From Streptosporangiaceae bacterium (lineage in GTDB: Bacteria; Actinomycetota; Actinomycetes; Streptosporangiales; Streptosporangiaceae): a DNA stretch of 10,076 nt. Each line of letters starts with the position of its first letter. The first letter of the stretch is position 1. Below, in pieces: positions 1 through 6,496 of this stretch. The translations under genes and the position numbers were made by a program. Below the pieces are notes generated by a model. That model ran no database searches. It was not told the DNA's origin and worked only from the letters and a program-made list of their open reading frames with translations. Location of the stretch: contig JASIGS010000192.1 in the NCBI GenBank assembly GCA_030052355.1, positions 1 to 10,076 on the forward strand, given 5' to 3'.

Positions 1-83
1 CGGATCGTCCGCATTTGCTAGGTGTTCATGAGCAGCCTGAGGATGGGGGTGTCGCGTGCGCTGCGGATGCGCAAGACTGGGCG

Positions 84-92
84 AAAGGAGGG
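84..92 (+). promoter_or_regulatory. Strong ribosome binding site for the repeat miniprotein
   Basis: AAAGGAGGG is a near-perfect anti-Shine-Dalgarno match, 5 bases before the ATG at 97. It is among the best ribosome sites in the window and the main evidence that the unusual 65-residue frame is translated and starts at 97. Confidence 0.8.
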
Positions 93-96
93 CGCC

Positions 97-294
97 ATGA
101 GCGAGTCACCGCTGCCGCCAGATGTCGAATCTCCCGGGTCTTCCCCGCTACCGCCAGAGCCAGGAAGCCTTGCGGGATCACCGTTGCCGCCGGAACCAGA
201 AGACGAGGCTGACGAGGTCCTGCCGCCGGAATCCGAACCTGGGTCAGACGAGATCCTGCCGCCCGACCCCGGGCCGGAGGACGAGCTCTCCTAG
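97..294 (+). CDS. Small acidic proline-rich repeat protein, 65 aa, unknown function
   Basis: I recognise no family. The 65 residues are almost wholly five 12-residue units starting near residue 4, with the Leu of each LPP[DE] core at residues 6, 18, 30, 42 and 54. Composition is extreme: about 19 Pro and 18 Asp/Glu, and no Lys, Arg, His, Cys, aromatic, Asn or Gln. It is therefore strongly anionic and surely disordered or extended. No signal peptide or membrane segment is seen. The ATG at 97 is chosen because AAAGGAGG lies 5 bases upstream; an in-frame GTG at 22 would add 25 residues with no such site. Third-position GC is only about two thirds, below that of its neighbours. Its stop codon overlaps the stop of the convergent membrane-protein gene in one CTAG. 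A scaffold or a binding tail for a basic partner is possible but is guesswork. Bases 1-96 hold nothing clear apart from a frame ending in TAG at 19-21, which could be the tail of an upstream gene. Confidence 0.75.
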   Translation: MSESPLPPDVESPGSSPLPPEPGSLAGSPLPPEPEDEADEVLPPESEPGSDEILPPDPGPEDELS

Positions 295-1367
295 GCGGGC
301 ACGCGCAAGACGCGGCCCAGCGTCTGCAGCGGAACGGGGAACGGGCGGTTGCCGAGAAAGCCCTCTTCGAGTTCGACGAACGTGGCTGCGTCGAAGACGG
401 CCTCGACGTAGCGAGTGGCCGGAGGCGTGCGTGAACAGGCGCCGGACGGCGGCTTGCCGGGGCCGGTGAACGAGGTGAAGTCGCCCTTCATCACCACCAG
501 GTACACCGCACGGCTGGCCGGTTCCGTTATGTTGTCGCCCTGGCCCACCTCGGGAATGGCCATGACGCTGCGGAAGGTCGTTCGCACCGCGAGGATCGAC
601 TCCGGCTTGGTGCCGTTACAGTTCGCCAGGCCGTGCATGACCGAAGCGCGGATACGGCGCTCAACCGCGGTCCTCGACGCAGCGGGCAGCGGCACCGCGA
701 AGTCTGCGACTTCTGTTCCCGCTACTCCTGCCGACCGTGACATCTGCCACGCCGCCGCGAGCTGCCGTGTCGTTCCCGGCTTGATACCGGACGGCACCGT
801 CCAGCGCAGCACGAACCGGTGCGCGCCAGGCCGCAGTGGCTCGCGGCTGGCCTCCAGGACCGGCCTGAAGTTAGCGTGCCCCGCCGCCACGACCCCGTTG
901 ATGATGCCCAGCCACAGAGCTGTCACCGGCTGCCGCCCGGGCACGGTGACCTTGACGGACATGATCAGCTTCTTGCCAGGGCTGATGGTGAACAACGGAA
1001 TTGTCCCTGTCCTCCGCCCGTCCGCTTGCTGCTGGCCGTCCACCGTCACCGTGTACGACAGCTGAGTGGGCGTGCGCGGAGGCACGCTTTCGCGGCTCGG
1101 AGGCAGGTGCTCGCCGGGGAGCTTCGCGGCTGGCGCAGGCATGGCCTCGCGGCCCGGCAGCCCGGCCGTCGCTCCGACCGTGAGGGGGACCGCGATCGCC
1201 GCTGCGACGGCGGCCACGCCGAATGTGGCGATGCCGGCCCTGGCAAGTCGTCGCCGCCTGATGCGCCGGACGTGCGCGGCCAGGCCGGCGGTGGTGAACC
1301 GTGGCGGGCCCGCAAGCAGCGCTGTCTCAGCCAGGCGCGAGCGCAGTTCCAGCTCGTCGATCGACAT
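291..1367 (-). CDS. Single-pass membrane protein, probable partner/anti-sigma of the adjacent ECF sigma factor
   Basis: The protein has 358 residues. An arginine-rich cytoplasmic N-terminus (1-40, RRIRRRR at about 34-40) precedes one hydrophobic segment (about 41-64). A proline-rich linker (71-100) follows, then an outside domain of about 255 residues with beta-rich character and only two cysteines in that domain (250 and 311), which could form a disulfide. The start at 1367 is supported by GGGAGGA 9 bases upstream; a longer in-frame reading would run back through the sigma gene and is rejected. It begins 17 bases after the sigma stop codon, so the two are almost certainly one transcript. Gene order and topology fit an anti-sigma factor or sensor that holds the sigma at the membrane. 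No HxxxCxxC zinc anti-sigma motif is present, so the role is inferred from position only. The stop codon overlaps that of the convergent 65-residue gene. Confidence 0.8.
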   Translation of the reverse strand: MSIDELELRSRLAETALLAGPPRFTTAGLAAHVRRIRRRRLARAGIATFGVAAVAAAIAVPLTVGATAGLPGREAMPAPAAKLPGEHLPPSRESVPPRTPTQLSYTVTVDGQQQADGRRTGTIPLFTISPGKKLIMSVKVTVPGRQPVTALWLGIINGVVAAGHANFRPVLEASREPLRPGAHRFVLRWTVPSGIKPGTTRQLAAAWQMSRSAGVAGTEVADFAVPLPAASRTAVERRIRASVMHGLANCNGTKPESILAVRTTFRSVMAIPEVGQGDNITEPASRAVYLVVMKGDFTSFTGPGKPPSGACSRTPPATRYVEAVFDAATFVELEEGFLGNRPFPVPLQTLGRVLRVPA

Positions 1368-1384
1368 CGCCCTGATTCCTCCCG

Positions 1385-1882
1385 CTATCCGCTGCCAGCG
1401 CTGGACAGCCGCACGGCCACCTGGGACATCGCCTCGCTGAGGTACCGCTTCACTGTGCCTTCGCCCACGCCGAGCACGGCCGCGACCTGGGCCACTGGCA
1501 GGTCCTCGTAGTAGCGCAGCACCACGCAGGCGCGCTGCCTGGGTGACAGACTCCGCAGCGCGGTCAGCATGGCGTCGCGATCGGACACCTCGTCGGCTGG
1601 ATCGGGCGCGACGTCGGCCGGCCGCAGCAGTGGCGCCAGCCGGCGCCAGCGGGAGTTCCGGCGAGCGCCGTCGATGAACAGGTTGACCATGATCGTTCGC
1701 ACGTACGCCTCGGCCGCGACGAGCCGGGGGGCTCGCAGCGGCCGGGTGAACGCGCGCACCAGCGCTTCCTGTACCAGGTCGTCGGCTTGAGCCTCGTTGC
1801 CGCACAACAGGAACGCGTGGCGTTTGAGCGCAGCACCCCGCCCGCCGGCCAAATCGGCCAGCGTCTGCTCCCAGCCCTCCAC
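1385..1882 (-). CDS. ECF RNA polymerase sigma factor, SigE family
   Basis: This 165-residue protein is of normal size for the actinobacterial SigE family. Region 2 spans about 15-80, with the core-binding DDLVQEALVRAF segment (34-45) and AYVRTIMVNLFID (59-71) before an Arg-rich stretch. A short acidic linker follows (about 88-103). Region 4 is at about 104-157: LSPRQRACVVLRYYEDLP, then the helix-turn-helix VAQVAAVLGVGEGTVKRYLSEAM (130-152) that would read the -35 element. KRYLSE replaces the more common KSQxSR in the recognition helix, so its promoter preference may differ from relatives. No extra C-terminal domain is present. Translation starts at GTG 1882 with only a weak GGCGGTGG-like site upstream. 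It is the first gene of a two-gene operon with the membrane protein at 291-1367, and probably initiates transcription of a small regulon including itself. The inducing signal cannot be read from the sequence. Confidence 0.9.
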   Translation of the reverse strand: MEGWEQTLADLAGGRGAALKRHAFLLCGNEAQADDLVQEALVRAFTRPLRAPRLVAAEAYVRTIMVNLFIDGARRNSRWRRLAPLLRPADVAPDPADEVSDRDAMLTALRSLSPRQRACVVLRYYEDLPVAQVAAVLGVGEGTVKRYLSEAMSQVAVRLSSAGSG

Positions 1883-1920
1883 GTCACCACCGCCCAGGCG
1901 TTCCGACCCTCGTCTTTTAG

Positions 1921-1944
1921 AACGAACGGGTCACCCGCGGGGTT
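1921..1944 (-). promoter_or_regulatory. Candidate ECF-type promoter of the sigma operon
   Basis: On the minus strand AACC (1941-1944) and CGTT (1921-1924) are 16 bases apart, the layout of ECF promoters (GGAAC near -35, CGTT near -10). The bases before AACC are CC rather than GG, so the match is partial. It would start transcription near 1915, giving a leader of about 33 bases, and fits autoregulation. The rest of 1883-2006 shows nothing else clear. Confidence 0.3.
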
Positions 1945-1988
1945 GGGGGTGCGGCATGAACTAGGCGTCGGTTCGCACGGCTGGCCAT

Positions 1989-2005
1989 CCGCGTGCGGGC
2001 CGCGG
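1989..2005 (-). terminator. Candidate hairpin just after the STAND gene
   Basis: Inverted repeat CCGCG (1989-1993) / CGCGG (2001-2005) with a 7-base loop, 1 base past the stop codon of the STAND gene. No T-run follows, as is common in high-GC actinomycetes. The stem is short, so readthrough into the sigma operon is possible. Confidence 0.25.
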
Positions 2006-2006
2006 A

Positions 2007-4553
2007 CTAGCGATGCTTTCTGTGCGCGGCCGGTGTGGCGTCCGGCGCTTGCGCGGGCTTCGGTCGGGCGGAGTCCTCGTCAGGCAGCGAGATGATCGGC
2101 GCGAAACCCTGCCGGCCGGACAGGTACCGCCGCCTCAGGGCTCGCACCTCGCTCGTGAGTGGGTCGTCCGGGCCGAGTGCCCGCTCGCAGTCGCGGAGCG
2201 CGCGATCGAAATACGCACTTGCCCGCTTCAGCCGGCCGGTCGCGTGGTAGGTGTGCGCCAGGTTCGCCCGCACCGTCAGGGTCTCGCGGTGCCCGAGACC
2301 GAGCATCGGCTCGCAATCGGCGAGCGTGGCCTCGCCAAGTTCCACCGCCTCGGGAAGCCGTCTGGCCTTGTGATATACCGCGGCGAGGTTCCGCCGGGCC
2401 CGCAAGGTCTGCGGGTGCCCGGAGCCGCGAACACGCTCGAGGTCGGCCTGAAGGCTCTTGTACAACGGGATGGCGTCCTTCGACCGGCCGCTCAGAGCGT
2501 AGATGGCCGCGAGGCTGGTCCGCGCGGAGACCGTGCTCGCGGCACCGCTCGCCGGCACGCGCCGCCACTCGCCGAGACACCGCTCGAGCGTGGTAGCCGC
2601 GTCGCCGGTCCGGCCGGCGTGGTAGTACGCGAGCGCCAGGCCCTCCCGGGCAGTGATCGTGTCCGCGTGGGCCGTGCCCATGGCGCTCTCGACCTGGGAG
2701 AGAGCATCCTGGTAGATCTTGATCGCGTCGTTTCCCCGGCCGGCCCGGCGGCAAGCCTCCGCGAGCCGATGTCTCGTGGCCACGGTCTCCGGATGCATCA
2801 TGCCGACGGTCTGAGCCTGCAGGGCGAGGCATCGCTGAAACACGTCGACCGCCTCGCGGTATCGGCCGGCGTCGAAGTAGGCGCTGCCCAGCTCGCTGAG
2901 AGCATGCTTCGTCTGCGCGTGAACGGGTCCGAACACGCTGCTGCTGTCGGAGGCGACTCTCGTGCCCAGCAGGATCGCGTCGCTCAGCCGGCCCGCGGCG
3001 CGCAAGGCGGCAGCCAGGCTGGCCCGCGAGGTAATCGCCTGCGAGCTCGCCGGGCCTGCTACCTCGTCGATGTCGGCGGCAAGCTCCTCGCGCAGGCTGA
3101 TGGCCTCGTCGGCGTGCCCCGCCGCCGTGGCCGCGGTGGCGAGCCGCTCCCGAAGCTGGAACGTGAGCGGAGAGCCCTTGCCGTGCTGCTTGGCAGCGAG
3201 CCCGGCGACGTCACGCCAGTACGTGAGGGCGGTCTCCGCCATCTGGGCGTCCTCCAGGCTCTGGCCGACCCGGATCAGCATCGGGTGGCAGCCCTGGTCC
3301 CAGAGCGCCAGCTCGTCGCATCGCCTCAAACTGGTAGCGCAGTCTCTGAGCGCTTGCTCCATCTCCGCCAGATGCCCGCTGTCCCGCCAGGCCTCGCTCA
3401 CCGCGTCAGCCGCCGCTTGCACGGCACTCCGTAGCTCCCCCGGACCCATGAACCGCCGGATCGAGGACTGCACCACACCAGGCATGCGCACGGTGCGGAC
3501 CTCGTCATCTGGCTCTATCACGACGAGGCCGGCCCGCTGCAGATTCCCGAACGCGGCCCGCAAGCTAGCCTGGTCGTCGCCGGCCGGGGCCTGCTGCCCG
3601 GTGACATACGTGCACGCGGCGGCGCTGGTGAGGACCGCACCAGGGATCCCGCCAGGACCCAGCACCGCGGCAAGCTTGATGGCAGGCCACGGCAGGTCGG
3701 TCGGCGCGAACTGCCTGGCCCGGTCGACGGCGAGCATCCACGCGGGAGCCAGCGGGTCGCCGCCTATCCCGGCAGCCCAGTCCTTCCTGTACTGGTCATA
3801 GGCCAGCCGGTACTGGCGGCAGTCCTGCCCGGTGTCGAGGAGGTAGGCGACGGCAAGTTCAAGGCCTGCCGGCAGGCAGTCCAGGTTGGCGGCGACATCG
3901 AGCGCGCCGCCCGCCTGATATGGATCATCGGTGAGCCGGTCCGACAGGTACTGAAGCGCCTCACGCTGGCTGAACGAAGGCAGCGTGATCGACACCTGGT
4001 CCGGCACCAGCGAGGCAACGCCCCGATCCGCGCGGCCGCGCACGGCCAGCGCGGGACTGAGCCTCGCCAGCTCCGTGGTGACCAGCGCACTGCCATTCGG
4101 GCCTCGCGGCCAGAGCCCGTCGGCGTCGGCCGGGTCGGCCAGTCCATCGAGCACCACGAGCCACCGCCTGCTCGTGTCACCCAGCCAGGCCAGCAACACC
4201 GAGGCTGCCGCTTCCGGGTTGCCCGGCGGCGCCGCCACCCTGATATCGGCCAGCGCGCGGGCGTAACCGGTGACAATGTGGTCGCGGCTGCTCGCGTCCA
4301 CCCATGCCAGCAGGTCTAGCTCGGCCGAGGCCCACAGCCTGCTCGCGTACGCCGCAGCCAGCTGTGTCTTGCCGGTGCCGCCGCGATTCGGCGCGAGTGC
4401 CCGGTGCTCACCGTCCGAGCCCAGGACGACCGTGACGCCGGGGCGGACGGCGTCCGACAGTCCCTCCCCCGTCTCTGGCCGCCGCGTGAATCCCTCGGCC
4501 AGGAACGGAACGGTCCCCGACAGAACGGGCCAGGCTCTTGCCTGCGGTGTCAT
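2007..4553 (-). CDS. STAND-type NB-ARC-like NTPase with C-terminal TPR array
   Basis: The protein has 848 residues. A short N-terminus (1-50) has no recognisable effector domain. The P-loop NTPase follows: Walker A NRGGTGKT at 56-63 (first Gly replaced by Asn, catalytic Lys62 and Thr63 kept), Walker B LVVLD ending at Asp136, a sensor-like GSALVTTELARL at 154-165 and a GLPLA-like CLPAGLELA at 226-234. A winged-helix/arm region spans about 290-460. Eight consecutive tetratricopeptide units with an exact 42-residue period run from about 463 to 798 (kinesin-light-chain-like spacing), then a Pro/Ala-rich tail ending in HRKHR. STAND proteins bind ligand or partner through the repeats and switch by ATP binding and oligomerisation; here neither ligand nor output is evident. 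Such NTPase-TPR proteins are common and mostly uncharacterised in actinomycetes. The ATG at 4553 has GGGAG 6 bases upstream. It is in the same orientation as, but separately promoted from, the sigma operon downstream. Confidence 0.85.
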   Translation of the reverse strand: MTPQARAWPVLSGTVPFLAEGFTRRPETGEGLSDAVRPGVTVVLGSDGEHRALAPNRGGTGKTQLAAAYASRLWASAELDLLAWVDASSRDHIVTGYARALADIRVAAPPGNPEAAASVLLAWLGDTSRRWLVVLDGLADPADADGLWPRGPNGSALVTTELARLSPALAVRGRADRGVASLVPDQVSITLPSFSQREALQYLSDRLTDDPYQAGGALDVAANLDCLPAGLELAVAYLLDTGQDCRQYRLAYDQYRKDWAAGIGGDPLAPAWMLAVDRARQFAPTDLPWPAIKLAAVLGPGGIPGAVLTSAAACTYVTGQQAPAGDDQASLRAAFGNLQRAGLVVIEPDDEVRTVRMPGVVQSSIRRFMGPGELRSAVQAAADAVSEAWRDSGHLAEMEQALRDCATSLRRCDELALWDQGCHPMLIRVGQSLEDAQMAETALTYWRDVAGLAAKQHGKGSPLTFQLRERLATAATAAGHADEAISLREELAADIDEVAGPASSQAITSRASLAAALRAAGRLSDAILLGTRVASDSSSVFGPVHAQTKHALSELGSAYFDAGRYREAVDVFQRCLALQAQTVGMMHPETVATRHRLAEACRRAGRGNDAIKIYQDALSQVESAMGTAHADTITAREGLALAYYHAGRTGDAATTLERCLGEWRRVPASGAASTVSARTSLAAIYALSGRSKDAIPLYKSLQADLERVRGSGHPQTLRARRNLAAVYHKARRLPEAVELGEATLADCEPMLGLGHRETLTVRANLAHTYHATGRLKRASAYFDRALRDCERALGPDDPLTSEVRALRRRYLSGRQGFAPIISLPDEDSARPKPAQAPDATPAAHRKHR

Positions 4554-4598
4554 ACGCGACTCCCGTATGGGAACGTTCTGTTTAGTGCTTCAGGCGCA

Positions 4599-4625
4599 AT
4601 TATGTGACGACTGTCACGCTGTCAG
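4599..4625 (-). promoter_or_regulatory. Candidate sigma-70-type promoter of the STAND gene
   Basis: On the minus strand CTGACA (4620-4625) and CATAAT (4599-4604) each differ by one base from TTGACA and TATAAT. The 15-base spacer is short. The start point would be near 4592, giving a leader of about 39 bases. This AT-richer patch stands out between two GC-rich genes. The leader also holds the 8-bp palindrome GAACGTTC (4571-4578). Confidence 0.45.
4604..4617. promoter_or_regulatory. Inverted repeat in the STAND promoter spacer, possible operator
   Basis: GTGAC-gact-GTCAC is a perfect 5-bp inverted repeat with a 4-base centre, lying between the proposed -10 and -35 elements. A further TGTCA follows at 4620-4624. 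A repressor bound here would block the promoter. Cognate protein unknown. Confidence 0.35.
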
Positions 4626-4650
4626 GCCAATATGACCGAAAATGGCAAGG

Positions 4651-6336
4651 TCAGTCATCGGGCTGCTCCAGGTCAAGCAGCGTGTCGTCGCCCTCGGCGC
4701 GCATCGCGATCGCGGTCAGCAACGCGGCCAGCAACGCGGCCGCCCCGCTCAGGATGAATCCGAGCGAATACGCGTGGCTCAGCGCGTCGAAGGCGACCGT
4801 CTTCAGCGGGTTGATCGCTGCGGGGACGGCGTTGGCTCCCAGCGGTCCGGACTCCACCGCGTGCACGGCGCCTTCCAAGCTCGCTCGCGCCGCCGCTGTC
4901 AGGTGGGGGGCAGCCGGCGATGCGAGAAACTTGTTATAGGCCGTCGTCAGCGCGGGGCTTGCGGCTAGCTTCTGCCGGACCTCGGCTGCCGCCTGGCTCA
5001 GCGCGACCGCGCCGATGATCGCCGGGCCCAGGGTAAATCCGAAGTCGCGGAACATGTTGGTGGTGCCGCTGGCCATACCGGCCAGGTGCGTGGGCGGCGT
5101 GCCCACCGCCACCACGGACAGCGCGGAAAGCGCCAGGCCGAAGCCGATCCCCACGAGGATGAACCCCGGGATCACCGGGCCGAGCGACAGGTCCGATGCC
5201 GGGATCTGGGACACCCAGATCGCGCCCGCGGCCATCAGGACGAGCCCGGCAGTCAGCGGCCACCTGGCGGTGTGCCGCCTGAGCAGCCGGATCGTTATCG
5301 GCAGCTGGATCAGCGCCATCCCGTTCAGGCAGAGGAACGCGAGCGAGGTCTTCAGCGGCGTGAAGCCCTGGATCGCCGACAGCCTGATGCTGGTCGAATA
5401 CGCGACGCCGAGGAAGGCGAACATGCCGATGATGGTCGCGACCGAGGCAACGGCGAAGTTGCGGTCCCGGAAGAAGTCAAGACGGAGCAGCGGGGCTTGC
5501 GACCTCCGTTCCGCGCGGATGAAGACCATCAGGAATATGACGGCAGCGGCGAATCCTGTGACTACCGGCCAGCTTCGCCAGCCAGCCGATGGCCCTTCCA
5601 CGACGGCATACAGCAACGCCAGCAGGCCTATGGCGATCGTCAGCTGGCCGGGCCAGTCCAGCGACCTGCCTTCTGGCGAGGATGAGTCAACGGCAGCAGT
5701 GGCCGACACGATGGCGCTGATCAGGGCCAGGGTCACGACCACAAGGAAGGCCCATCTCCAGCCGGCCAGCGGGTCTGAGCCAAATTTCAGCTTGGAGGCC
5801 AGGCCGCCGAGGACGGGCGAGGCGCAGTTGCCGATGGAAAGCGCCGCTGCCCAGATCGCGACCGAGCGGACCCTGTGTGCGGCGGTGTGCGTGCCTGCGG
5901 CAAGCATCGCGAGGCTGGTCGGAAACAGGGCCGCCGCGCCGAGTCCGGCGACCGCCTCGCCAGTCCACAGGAGCAGCATCCGGTGGTTGCTCGCCATGCC
6001 CGCGCCCGGCGTCAGCAGGGCGGCGATAAGCTCGCCCACCACAAGGACCAGCGCGCCACCGACCAGCAGCCGTTTGCGTCCGAATAGGTCGCCAAGCACG
6101 CCGAATGTCAGTTCCAGCATGCACACCGGGATCAGGAAGGCGTCGGAGATCCAGGTGAGCTGCGACGAGTTGGTCCCCAGGTCTTGCTGGAACAGCCCGT
6201 TTAGCGACGCCGGGATGGCGAGCGCCATCTGGGCAATGATGACGGCGAGGACGGCCGCGATCAGGGTCCTGGGCCGCAGAACATAACCGCCTGCAGGGGC
6301 GTACGCCCGTCTTGGTGCTGTCCTGACATCGGCCAT
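4651..6336 (-). CDS. MFS exporter, DHA2 family (14-helix drug:proton antiporter)
   Basis: The protein has 561 residues from the ATG at 6336 and the size and hydrophobic pattern of a 14-helix DHA2 transporter, which uses the proton gradient to expel small molecules across the plasma membrane. The cytoplasmic motif A is intact, GVLGDLFGRKR at about 79-89. The DHA2 signature GWRWAFLV is at about 192-199. Motif C is altered: GNCASPVLGG at about 169-178, with Ser in place of the Gly of the usual GPxxGG. A long outside loop (about 449-516) precedes the last helix, and an acidic cytoplasmic tail ends the protein. An in-frame TTG at 6348 would add four residues but has no ribosome site; GGA lies 7 bases before the ATG. 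The substrate cannot be deduced, and no biosynthetic genes adjoin it. Paired inverted sites at its start suggest control by a repressor encoded elsewhere. Confidence 0.87.
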   Translation of the reverse strand: MADVRTAPRRAYAPAGGYVLRPRTLIAAVLAVIIAQMALAIPASLNGLFQQDLGTNSSQLTWISDAFLIPVCMLELTFGVLGDLFGRKRLLVGGALVLVVGELIAALLTPGAGMASNHRMLLLWTGEAVAGLGAAALFPTSLAMLAAGTHTAAHRVRSVAIWAAALSIGNCASPVLGGLASKLKFGSDPLAGWRWAFLVVVTLALISAIVSATAAVDSSSPEGRSLDWPGQLTIAIGLLALLYAVVEGPSAGWRSWPVVTGFAAAVIFLMVFIRAERRSQAPLLRLDFFRDRNFAVASVATIIGMFAFLGVAYSTSIRLSAIQGFTPLKTSLAFLCLNGMALIQLPITIRLLRRHTARWPLTAGLVLMAAGAIWVSQIPASDLSLGPVIPGFILVGIGFGLALSALSVVAVGTPPTHLAGMASGTTNMFRDFGFTLGPAIIGAVALSQAAAEVRQKLAASPALTTAYNKFLASPAAPHLTAAARASLEGAVHAVESGPLGANAVPAAINPLKTVAFDALSHAYSLGFILSGAAALLAALLTAIAMRAEGDDTLLDLEQPDD

Positions 6337-6390
6337 CGATGTATCCAAACCCGGTAAGCCGGAAACCGCAGACGTTTAGGTACATCGATG
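6334..6390. repeat. Inverted 10-bp pair at the MFS start, probable operator sites
   Basis: CATCGATGTA at 6334-6343 and its exact reverse complement TACATCGATG at 6381-6390 face each other, with the 8-bp palindrome CATCGATG in each; palindrome centres are 49 bp apart. The first covers the proposed start codon of the exporter. The second lies near the likely promoter, next to TACCTA on the minus strand (6376-6381), a possible -10. The arrangement suits a dimeric repressor such as a TetR, MarR or GntR protein bound at two sites. No regulator gene adjoins it. Confidence 0.45.
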
Positions 6391-6464
6391 CTGGCACGAT
6401 TCGATCGCCGATGTATGCATGTCGTCGTGATTGGCAGCATAAGGCTGCTGGTGGCGGTACTTGC

Positions 6465-6496
6465 CTATCTCCGGATAGCGCTATGCCCGGATAGCC
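6465..6496. repeat. Tandem 16-bp self-complementary repeat at the 3' end of the SGNH gene
   Basis: Two adjacent copies, CTATCTCCGGATAGCG (6465-6480) and CTATGCCCGGATAGCC (6481-6496), match at 13 of 16 positions. Each can fold alone through CTAT/ATAG arms, and the junction makes the perfect palindrome ATAGCGCTAT (6475-6484). The block abuts the stop codon of the SGNH gene (6497-6499), so it could be a double-hairpin terminator or RNA 3' stabiliser between that gene and the exporter. A binding site for a regulator of the exporter is the alternative. There is no T-run. Confidence 0.45.

Noticed and set aside
1368..1805. In-frame N-terminal extension of the membrane protein, making a 504-residue product
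   Set aside because: It reads the sigma gene in another frame, is Arg/Pro-rich as expected of a shadow, and the ATG at 1367 has a strong ribosome site.
2013..3434. 473-codon plus-strand frame opposite the STAND gene
   Set aside because: Arg/Gly/Ala-rich translation typical of the complement of GC-rich coding DNA; the minus strand carries clear NTPase and TPR motifs.
97..4553. The miniprotein, sigma pair and STAND protein as an FxSxx-COOH-type peptide system
   Set aside because: The miniprotein lacks an FxSxx C-terminus (it ends EDELS) and no radical SAM gene is present.
4571..4578. GAACGTTC as a LexA (SOS) box before the STAND gene
   Set aside because: Actinobacterial LexA sites need about four bases between GAAC and GTTC; here there are none.
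5015..6286. 423-codon plus-strand frame opposite the exporter
   Set aside because: No recognisable motif; it is the antisense of the MFS gene, which has conserved transporter signatures.
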